Source: Cymbomonas tetramitiformis
Taxonomy: Eukaryota > Chlorophyta > Pyramimonadophyceae > Pyramimonadales > Pyramimonadaceae
Direction of reading: 5' to 3'
Length of the DNA: 10,961 nt
NCBI GenBank assembly: GCA_001247695.2
Contig: LGRX02013759.1
Span: 1-10,961, forward strand
Of the stretch, positions 1-6,741 are shown in pieces. Every line of letters begins with the position of its first letter. The first letter of the stretch is position 1. The notes under the pieces were generated by a model. It was not told the DNA's origin. It ran no database searches and worked only from the letters and a program-made list of their open reading frames with translations. Both the position numbers and the translations under genes were made by a program.

Positions 1-72
1 CGTCTAGGACTGACGTGATGACCTCTCCCCAGCTAGCGTCTAGGACTGACGTGATGACCTCTCCCCAGCTAG
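1..72. repeat. 36-bp tandem repeat, two perfect copies
   Basis: Bases 1-36 and 37-72 are identical, each starting CGTCTAGGACTGACGTGATG and ending CCCCAGCTAG. A degenerate start of a third copy (CGGCTAGAACT) follows at 73. The array begins at the first base of the window, so it may extend to the left. No open frame or known satellite family is recognised. Confidence 0.9.
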
Positions 73-665
73 CGGCTAGAACTAAATTTTAAACGCAGCG
101 TAGAGAGGAGGTAAGAGGCGCAATTCCCCCCCCCTCTAAGCAATTTTTTGAAATACTTTAAAGGGCCACCCCCTTGTGCCAGAGAGCATGTAAGAGTGAC
201 GTTAGAGATTGTCCAGCACGCTGTGTGACGTTCTGAAGAGTGTTCTGAATGGTCTCAACGTCCGCGCATGAAGCATCTATGCCACGTCAGACTGGTACCA
301 CTTTTAGTGCCACGCTGAATGCGTATTTTGGATGCTTTCCCCTGACAACCCTGTTGGGAATTTCGCACTCCGAGTGGCGTTCCGATTGTTGGTGAACATC
401 GTCAACACATGTTGATGACACTTGACTATATTATAATCATTTCCTTGTCACTGGTAGAACCTTGTTCTCATTCGGTATTTTTTGCCCGCATAAATCAATT
501 CAGATTTGCGTTTCGGAAGGGCTGCGGGAGACTCTTTGCTATACCACCCTAGACAGCTGCTGGAAATGCCACGTTGTCCCAGCTGTTCGTTTCACTACTT
601 TCACATGCACTCTGGAAAGGTGTGGAGTCTCTTAATGGCTAGAGCGGTGGGAGCAGGAGTTCCTG
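73..665. other. Gene-free stretch upstream of the host gene
   Basis: No reading frame here shows recognisable protein features. The stretch holds a C-run near 127-136, AT-rich patches, and a TATA-like string (TATATTATAAT, 427-437) that could be a core promoter for the gene starting near 666. That assignment rests on composition only. A small upstream exon carrying a signal peptide could also lie here; a candidate donor AAG|GTGTGG sits at 619/620. Confidence 0.4.
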
Positions 666-1667
666 ATGTCACAGCCGGGAGAAGTATACTGGAGCGCCGC
701 AAGTCCGACGACCAACGTGTTGACAGCTTGCGGCGTCTTCGCAGTGGTGGGCACGACGCTTTCCCCTTCCAAAGCTCACACAAGGGTTGCTGGTCGCATT
801 CTCGCCACAATGTTTGCAATGCACTTGCCGTTATGCTTATCGCACACTCGCCACCAAGAATGCTTCGCGACTGTACCCCAGCCCTCTTTTTCATCTCTTC
901 GCACTCTCGCTTATCAGTGCTCCGTGGGGGACGATTGCCGGCCGCCGGCAGACACCCAGGGTGGCTTGTTCTTTTCCATGTACGTCGAGGGGAGCGGGAC
1001 GGAGCACAAAGTGCTACAGCTCTTCAATCCATACTGCGACGAGGTCTCTTTGGAGGAGTACGAGTTGTACATAACTTCAAATGGCGGCGACATCCAGACG
1101 ATGCAGCTCGCCGGATCCCTCGGCGGCGGTGGCCTCTTTATCATCTGCGGGATGGACTTTTATGGGCAGTGCAACCTCCAGGATTCCTTCATTTCACACA
1201 ACGGGGATGACGCCTACGCCTTGGTTTGGAACGGTGAGGTGGTTGACGTCATCGGTGTGTTGGGGGAAAGGGAAAATTGGGCCGTGGCAGGTGAGGACGC
1301 TGCCACAAAAGACCATACCCTGGTGCGTAAAAGTGAGGTCCTTGCTGGGAATGTGGACTGGGCTGCATCCGCGGGGACTACCGAGGACAACTCCGAGTGG
1401 ATCGTGCAACCAAAAGATACCCTGGACTCGCTGGAATGTCACACTGCTACTCATGCTTGCGACACCTCTGTAGGGTGTCCTGAAGCACCACCTCCACCGT
1501 ATTCACCTCCCCCGATGCCATCTCCCCCGAAGTCACCACCCATTCCGCTTTATCCACCGGGCCCACCCGGATATATTGCGGATGTGCAGTTGAATAGCAG
1601 TGACATGTGGGAGGCGGGCGCCTTGCTCGCGGACGCAGTCGGAACATACTATGTCATGACAATTCAG
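666..1667 (+). CDS. Host gene, 5' exon(s): lamin-tail-like domain plus proline-rich linker
   Basis: This is the N-terminal part of a probable secreted or cell-surface protein. Residues ~100-262 resemble a lamin-tail (LTD) beta-sandwich of the secreted type. An FFSMYVEGSG start is followed by an LQLFNP strand, a YELYITSNGG turn, an AGSLGGGGLFII core, and a tail with LVRKSEV and DWAASAG motifs. Residues ~272-302 are a PPPPYSPPPMPSPP-type linker, as in algal hydroxyproline-rich glycoproteins. I end the exon at residue 334 because CAG|GTCAGC at 1667/1668 joins in phase 0 to the exon at 2137. The ATG at 666 is only the first in frame. A long pyrimidine tract ending CAG at 917 could be a splice acceptor, in which case residues 1-84 are intronic and the true N-terminus lies upstream. 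The exact function is unknown. Confidence 0.6.
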
Positions 1668-2136
1668 GTCAGCTGCGCTCCAACTGGCTTCTCGCCGCAC
1701 CCCGAGAATAGAGCCTTGGAGGCCACAAATAGTCTCATGTCTCAAGTATCCTCTCCTCCTGCCGCATGGTTTCCCTGCTGCTGCTGCTGCTGCTAGGTTC
1801 TTCTCCTGTTCAGACTTTGTACATTTGTCAGTCTCAATCTCCGCTACTTCCCCGCTTCTACCTCAGCCCCTGCATCCGGAACCGATGTTTTCCAGAACTG
1901 ACTTTACACGCTGAGCGTGGCGCGCTAGAGTCGCCTCTTGGCAGAGGGCGGTAGAAGCGCACAGGGGGCGAGGAGCAGGAATAGAGCCTGCACAGCACGG
2001 GTTGCAATCCTGCATGATTCCCGACCAATCAGAGCCAGTCATTCGTTCAGCTCTCAATAGCCAACGGAACCAGTGTGTAGCGTGCAGCCCAGGTGCTGAT
2101 TGGATGGGATGGGCAATGGTTGTGTCGGTGTCCCAG
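1668..2136 (+). other. Predicted phase-0 GT-AG intron (469 bp)
   Basis: The donor is CAG|GTCAGC and the acceptor is TGTCCCAG|CTG. Both exon frames are in phase 0 across the junction, giving MTIQ followed by LSCDAAI, a plausible entry strand into the beta-helix. Without removal, the upstream frame runs through a (CTG)6 microsatellite as a meaningless poly-Cys tail and stops at 1795, and the downstream frame has stops before 2002. The pyrimidine tract at the acceptor is short, so the exact acceptor is less certain than the existence of an intron. Confidence 0.55.
1775..1792 (+). repeat. (CTG)6 trinucleotide microsatellite
   Basis: Six perfect CTG units are followed by CT and a TAG. They lie inside the predicted intron. 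Read in the upstream frame they give six Cys residues before the stop, which is best treated as an artefact of reading intron sequence. Confidence 0.85.
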
Positions 2137-2982
2137 CTGTCGTGTGATGCGGCAATCAACGAAACTCTGCCAATGGTGAATCGCCAGCTCATCATCACGG
2201 GTGACGAGGTGGAGGCTGGGCAGTACAGGATTGATGCCCAGGGCTCCAGCGGGGTGCTGGCAGTGTCCCCTGGAGGCAATGTCACGGTGGTTAATGTCGC
2301 AATTGTCAATGGGCTTGCGCAACAAGGCGCGGCGGTGTGGCTCGATGGCGACGCCCACCTCACTCTGCAGAGCTGCACCCTCGCCAACCACAGCGTGCAG
2401 CAGCAGGGGACGATTTACGCCGAGGCCGGGGCCGCCGTCATCCGCATCTTGGACACCTTGCTGCGGAACAACTCCGCCGGGGACAGCGGCTCGGCGATAT
2501 ACGCCACCCTCGGTGGCGAGACGCGTCTGGAGCTATCTGGGAGTCGCGTGGAGAACTGCACTGGGAGTGCGGTGACAGTTTCTAGGTGCGGCTCCGTGGT
2601 ACTCTCGGAGTGTGACGTGCGGGATGTCGTGTCCACGAGTAACGGTGCGGTGGTGGGGTGGTCCTCCTGTGAGTCCAATGGGTCCCTAACGGTGGCGAGC
2701 TCGTACTTTGGCCAGAACCAAGCTCATGGGTATGGCGGTGCTGTCAACCTTTTTTCTTTTGCAAACGGCACTGTCGATATCGCCGGAAGCGCATTCGTGG
2801 GGAACGTCGTGACGGGGACCGCGCTTTCCACCTCGAGCTGTCAAGACGGAGACGCTAAAGGGGATGGCAGTGGTGCGGCGCTTGGGTGTTCTGGTGGCAC
2901 CTTCTTGCGCCTCCTCGTTACCGCGTCACTTATGGCGAACAACTCTGCTCAAGGAGATTGCGGAAATGGAGGTGCTGTGCAG
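2137..2982 (+). CDS. Host gene, downstream exon: right-handed beta-helix (Pmp/adhesin-like) region
   Basis: These 282 codons continue the gene after the 1668-2136 intron. They show the irregular ~20-25-residue rungs of right-handed parallel beta-helices of the polymorphic outer-membrane-protein/pectate-lyase-like type. Hydrophobic strands (LIITG, VTVVNVAIVNG, LTLQSCTLANHS, IRILDTLLRNNSA, LTVASSYFGQNQA) are each followed by N/G/S turns, and GGAV-type steps recur (YGGAVNL, NGGAVQ). Several N-x-S/T sequons (NCT, NGS, NGT, NNS) fit a secreted glycoprotein. Fused to the lamin-tail-like and proline-rich parts, it suggests a cell-surface or matrix protein. No catalytic residues are recognisable. The rung at the right edge is unfinished. 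The last codon CAG is followed by GTGGGC, a second phase-0 donor, so I infer that coding continues in an exon not identified in this window; without splicing, the frame stops at 2995-2997. Confidence 0.6.
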
Positions 2983-3345
2983 GTGGGCACCTGGTAGAGC
3001 TCGACTGCACGCATGCATGCCTGTGCCCACACGGACACGGCTCGCCACAGAGGGTTGGCAGCTTGGGGCTTGGCTCTCACAATTCGGAGGATGAACGCAA
3101 GCTGGCTTTGGCAGGGGTTTTTGAGGGATGGACGGAGCAGTTACAGATGGCTTAGATGTCTCGGTGGGTATAGTAGGCGCCTCAGCTCCTGAGACTAGAG
3201 GTGTCTCAAAGTGTGCTGAAGCGTCTCATCCCTGGCTAGGGCGCACAGATAGACAGCACAACCCACTTTCCCTGACAGTCTGATCCCTAGAATAGCAGTT
3301 GACCAACGAAATCAGCACAAGGCTCAGGCATGCACACCCACAGTG

Positions 3346-3555
3346 CAGTGCGCCGGCAGGGCAGTCGCAGAGGGGCTCAGGTGTCTCAGCGAGGCTCAGG
3401 GAGCAGAGGAATGGTCCTGAGCGTAGGCTTGGTGGTGGAGATATGGCTCGCGCAGCTCGGGGGGCAGGGATGAACCGGCTCCAGAGACACGGCGGCAGTG
3501 CGCTGGCGGTGCAGATGCAGAGGGGCTCGGGTGGCTCAGCGAGGCTTAGGGGGTC
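3346..3555. repeat. ~150-bp minisatellite: one full unit and a partial second
   Basis: The string CAGTGCGCYGGC starts at 3346 and again at 3496, a period of 150 bp. Both units continue through GCAGAGGGGCTC and a CTCAGCGAGGCT block. The second copy loses similarity near 3555. The repeat explains duplicated peptides in overlapping frames on the minus strand. Confidence 0.75.
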
Positions 3556-4269
3556 CCATTCTTCACTAGTGAGCTCCGGAGAATCCGGATAAGTGTCCCG
3601 AAGTGTATGCTGAATCCTTTGATCCCCGGCGTGGGTACATAGTGCAGCCGGTCTTCTGCGGCTACGGGGTGCCAAAGGAGTCGGTCCAAGGATAAGCACA
3701 CACCACAGGAACTGATGAGGGTGACGAGGGAGATGGGGGGAGGCTCACGGGTCGGGTTGACACATGCCGGGCCCCTCAGAGCCCGGGGGGGCATCCCGGC
3801 AGTGATGACCACTTACAACACGTTGCACGGCAGCATGCAGTGTCTCATCAGCTTCTGTGCCCACGGGGCGAGGTTGCTGGCCGCGCCGGAACTAACAGTG
3901 CGCAGCTGTGGAGAAGGCGACGACCGGTTGGTGAACTATTGGCCACCGGGAGAGCTCGGGACACACAGGCAACTGTGGGGATGGGACCCCAAGTAGGAAC
4001 AGTGCAGCACAACAGTTGGTAGGGCAAGTGTGGAGCGCATTGCTCAAGTTCGCAGCTTCCTCACAAGGCATTCAGTGCAAGGGCTTCAGTCCCATGGAGT
4101 TGGTGCTGGGGGTAGAGGGTTGCAGGCGTAAGTCGGTGGCGGGAACGCAGGTTCGGATGAAGGCAACCCAGTTTATCATTCTCAGCCCCTTGGGACAGCC
4201 CTTGGGGATTCCGGCCGTGGCATGGGTGGACAAGCTCTCTTGAGACCAGGCTCTAGGGCGGGTAGAGGG

Positions 4270-4460
4270 CAGCGGGGTGGTTCCGAATGTGGGCTTGGTG
4301 GTGAAGAGATGGCTCGAGTGGCTCGAGTGGCGGAGGTGAGCCGGCTTCAGAGACACAGCAGCAGTGCGCCGGCAGGGCAGCTGCAGAGGGGCTCAGGTGG
4401 CCCAGTGAGGCTCAGGGGGCAGAGGGATGGCCCTGCGCGTAGGCTTGGCGGTGGAGATAT
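4270..4460. repeat. Diverged copy of the ~150-bp repeat, cut by the retrotransposon
   Basis: Bases 4362-4460 align without gaps to 3346-3444: 99 bp with 10 mismatches by my hand count. The preceding part (GGCTC...CAGAGACAC, before 4362) matches 3445-3495. It includes a local 9-bp duplication (GGCTCGAGT twice, 4311-4328). Similarity stops exactly at 4460, where the LTR begins. In the intact unit at 3444 the sequence after GATAT is GGCTC, so the retroelement interrupted this unit. Confidence 0.75.
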
Positions 4461-4888
4461 TAGGATAATCAACTTCTACTTAGTTTGCATACTCAGGCAT
4501 AGCATTAGTAGAATGTGTACGAACTCACACAGTTGAACTCACACACACACAGTTGTATCTTATAAATCTGAAAAGTGTTTTGTGAGTTACAGTCAGTGCT
4601 TTATATCATCACACGTGTGTTCTCTATCTAAGCTTACTGTTACTCAGTCATAGCTTCTACTGTACTCGTACTTGTACTCTTGTGTTCTGTGACAGATACT
4701 ATGTACATTTTGAATTGATCTTCTGTCTCTTGCAGACTCATTGTCATCATTGCTCTGTCCACATCTACACATAGTACTGTACTCTGTCAGCACAGTCATA
4801 CTGTCATACTGTCATACTGTCATACTGTCTGAATTTGTACTTTTGCCTCGCTGTGATTAACACTGCATGAGAGTTAACTGTTTTCCTA
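4461..4888 (-). repeat. 3' LTR (428 bp)
   Basis: It matches the right-hand LTR from TAGGATAATC onward. The ends TAGGA (4461-4465) and TCCTA (4884-4888) form a perfect 5-bp inverted repeat, so the termini are TA...TA instead of TG...CA. It carries four CATACTGT octamers (4797-4828), a TATA-like GATATAAAG on the minus strand (4599-4607) and a CACGTG G-box (4612-4617). Differences from the other LTR are substitutions at 4556, 4701 and two near 4829-4860, an 8-bp insertion near 4653, and two fewer octamers. Confidence 0.92.
4797..4828 (-). repeat. U3 octamer array, four units, in the 3' LTR
   Basis: There are four perfect tandem CATACTGT units (ACAGTATG in element sense) upstream of the LTR TATA-like box. 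The 5' LTR has six units at the equivalent place, two of them mutated. The location in U3 suggests an enhancer-like or simply unstable repeat; the function is inferred. Confidence 0.85.
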
Positions 4889-4897
4889 CTCCTCCTT
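4889..4897 (-). promoter_or_regulatory. Polypurine tract (plus-strand primer)
   Basis: In element sense the sequence is AAGGAGGAG, immediately followed by the LTR start TAGGA. A purine run touching the 5' edge of the 3' LTR is the standard RNase H-resistant primer for second-strand synthesis. It lies two bases beyond the final stop of the pol frame (TGA, 4900-4902). Confidence 0.8.
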
Positions 4898-4899
4898 AC

Positions 4900-5049
4900 T
4901 CAGTGCCTTTGAAAATATCTCAGCACCACAGCACTTAGTACTCGAAAACGTTCCAAAGCCAGACTTTTTGTAAAGAAGTCTGCCAAATTCTCCTGCGTAG
5001 GCACTTTAGCAATGACAATTCTACCCAGCTCTACCAACTTTGCCACATA
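4900..5049 (-). CDS. RNase H C-terminal tail, cut off by an in-frame TGA
   Basis: After the TGA at 5050-5052 the same frame stays open for 49 codons and ends at a TGA beside the polypurine tract. The tail contains VPTQENLADFFTKSL, the conserved Copia RNase H end (V-x-T-x-x-N-x-A-D-x-F-T-K). Its Asp (codon 4978-4980) corresponds to the fourth acidic residue of the RNase H site. The tail therefore belongs to pol. The TGA is either a lesion or is decoded as an amino acid. Confidence 0.8.
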   Translation of the reverse strand, partial: YVAKLVELGRIVIAKVPTQENLADFFTKSLALERFRVLSAVVLRYFQRH

Positions 5050-6738
5050 TCAATTTCTCACTGCCACATGACGTGTTGCTGCATTGTTCAGAACATTCTC
5101 TGCCTGTGCCACCGAAGCATGATTGTCTCCATGAATTGTAACAGGCAACTTGACAGGTGAAAACTCAGTCAGCAGATTCACAACATACTCAACGTCCCGT
5201 GCACATTCTGACAACGCTATCAATTCTGCCTCTGCTGTGCTCACTGCAACTGTCTTCTGCAATTTTGACGAATACATGACAGTACTTCCATTCAGTCGCA
5301 CCAGTGAACCTGTAACAGAGCGCCTGGTCACTTTGTCTGCTGCGTGGTCTGCATCTGTATAGGCTGTCACTACCAGTTCTGCATTCAATGACGCTGGCGA
5401 GCTGCACTGCATAGTCAAGCACACATGAATAGTTCCCTTCAAATATCTCAGCACACGCTTCAAATGCTGCCAATGCTCCTGCCCATAGCAGTGAGAAAAC
5501 CTGGCCAAATAACAGACCGCTGTCAAAATATCAGGCCGTGAGCACCGCGCCAGCCACATCAACTCCATCACCAGATTAACATAGGGAAGTTTCTCCAACT
5601 TCTCCTCCGAGTCCACAGGCATCAGAGACAGTCTGGGCTCCATTGGTGTCATGCACGGATTACAGTCCTGCATAGAGTACCTCTCCAGCATGCGCTGTAT
5701 CAGCCCAACCTGACTGATTTGACACTCTCTGACCAGACCATAGTCACTGAAAGTCATACTCATGCCCAGCAACTCCACCAGTGGTCCTTTGTCCTTGCTG
5801 GGCCATTTCGCACTGAATTCTCTGAAAAATTCCACCTTCCACTCCACTGAAGAAGTGAACACAGTGTAGTCGTCCACGTGCACGTACACAAACACCACCA
5901 GTGTACCAGGCTGCCAGATGTAAAACAGACACGGGTCAATGTTTGACACCCGTAACCTGTGGTCATAAGCCAGCAGGAACTCTTTGCTCGTCTTATACCA
6001 GATGCGCGGTGCCTGCTTCAAGCCGTACACACTCCTCTGCAGCATTCCGTACCGCACTCCTCGAATTGTCCGTGCATTAGGCCAGCTTACATACAAGGGA
6101 ACGTCCACGTCCAGCTGACCATTCAAAAAGCACGTGATAACGTCCATGGCAAAAGCCAATAGTCCCAGCACCAAACTGAGCTGAATAAGAATTCTCAAGG
6201 TTGACAGCTGAGTACACGGTGCATACACGTCCTCATAGTGCACTCCATGCTGCTGACCGTTGCCACAGACCACCCACCTGGTCTTCCTCTCGGTCAACTG
6301 CCCTGCAGAGTCCAGCTTCGCCTTGTACACAGCCGTCATGCGCATGACCTTCTCACCAGCAGGCACCGTCTCCACCGGCAAGATAGCTTTCTTCACATCG
6401 ATGAGAGCGCACTCCTCCTTTTTATCCGACTCCTGCCACTGCACTGAGTCTGGTCCATTCACCAACTGAACCCATCCTTTCGGCTCCGTCACCCCCACTG
6501 GCAACCCCGTCACTTTCTCCTCCTGAGCCACCAGAGCAACATGACGGGTCTCAAACCTCACGCAGGTCTCACCCACATCGATTGCCGAGCCCTTCACTCC
6601 AGCATGACGCTCCAATATCACCTGATACGGCAACACATGGTCCTCCCGTGCCGTAGCACACACCACTGCTGCCTCCCATTCAGCTCCTCCTGACCTCTGC
6701 ACTGTCACCTTCTCAAACAACGGATAAAATGAGTTCAC
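5050..6738 (-). CDS. pol: Copia pol: reverse transcriptase and RNase H
   Basis: This part copies the element RNA into cDNA and degrades the template inside virus-like particles. Numbering is from the codon at 6738 (GTG, not a real start). Residues ~105-345 are the Copia-type RT (RVT_2): AVYKAKL, the DVITCFLNG block with catalytic Asp199, YGLKQAPRIWYK (239-249), and YVHVDD with Asp289/Asp290. The thumb/connection includes RPDILTAVCYLARF. RNase H spans ~455-562 plus the separated tail: TDAD (Asp462), STAEAEL (Glu503) and GDN (Asp538). The frame is the same as the gag-integrase frame; only the TGA at 6742-6744 separates them, and no ATG lies near the beginning. The part is therefore expected to be made as an extension of the upstream polyprotein through readthrough, or to be lost in this copy. 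No chromodomain or envelope gene is present. Confidence 0.92.
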   Translation of the reverse strand: MNSFYPLFEKVTVQRSGGAEWEAAVVCATAREDHVLPYQVILERHAGVKGSAIDVGETCVRFETRHVALVAQEEKVTGLPVGVTEPKGWVQLVNGPDSVQWQESDKKEECALIDVKKAILPVETVPAGEKVMRMTAVYKAKLDSAGQLTERKTRWVVCGNGQQHGVHYEDVYAPCTQLSTLRILIQLSLVLGLLAFAMDVITCFLNGQLDVDVPLYVSWPNARTIRGVRYGMLQRSVYGLKQAPRIWYKTSKEFLLAYDHRLRVSNIDPCLFYIWQPGTLVVFVYVHVDDYTVFTSSVEWKVEFFREFSAKWPSKDKGPLVELLGMSMTFSDYGLVRECQISQVGLIQRMLERYSMQDCNPCMTPMEPRLSLMPVDSEEKLEKLPYVNLVMELMWLARCSRPDILTAVCYLARFSHCYGQEHWQHLKRVLRYLKGTIHVCLTMQCSSPASLNAELVVTAYTDADHAADKVTRRSVTGSLVRLNGSTVMYSSKLQKTVAVSTAEAELIALSECARDVEYVVNLLTEFSPVKLPVTIHGDNHASVAQAENVLNNAATRHVAVRN

Positions 6739-6741
6739 TGT

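Larger units (their letters stand above)
2983..4460. other. GC-rich non-coding stretch with repeats (possible large intron)
   Basis: Several open frames exist on both strands, but none shows a domain or a compositional pattern I recognise; their repeated peptides mirror the DNA repeats. The stretch holds the ~150-bp repeat units listed separately, and otherwise only GC-rich sequence. Because a phase-0 donor ends the preceding exon, this DNA, and possibly the antisense retrotransposon beyond it, may lie inside an intron of the beta-helix gene. No matching acceptor was identified. Confidence 0.4.

Noticed and set aside
506..1210. 234-codon plus-strand frame overlapping the lamin-tail-like exon
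   Set aside because: It shows no domain, while the overlapping frame from 666 carries the recognisable lamin-tail-like and proline-rich features.
1770..1796. Poly-Cys C-terminus of the first host exon
   Set aside because: It comes from reading a CTG microsatellite in the predicted intron.
3226..3699. 157-codon minus-strand open frame with two similar SLAExPEPLC segments
   Set aside because: The repeated peptides are the 150-bp DNA repeat read in frame; no domain and no coding pattern.
4016..4243. Frame with a FSPMELVLG string resembling Gypsy integrase tails
   Set aside because: The match is one short string with no supporting core motifs nearby.
4797..4828. CRISPR-like array
   Set aside because: Contiguous 8-bp units without spacers inside an LTR.
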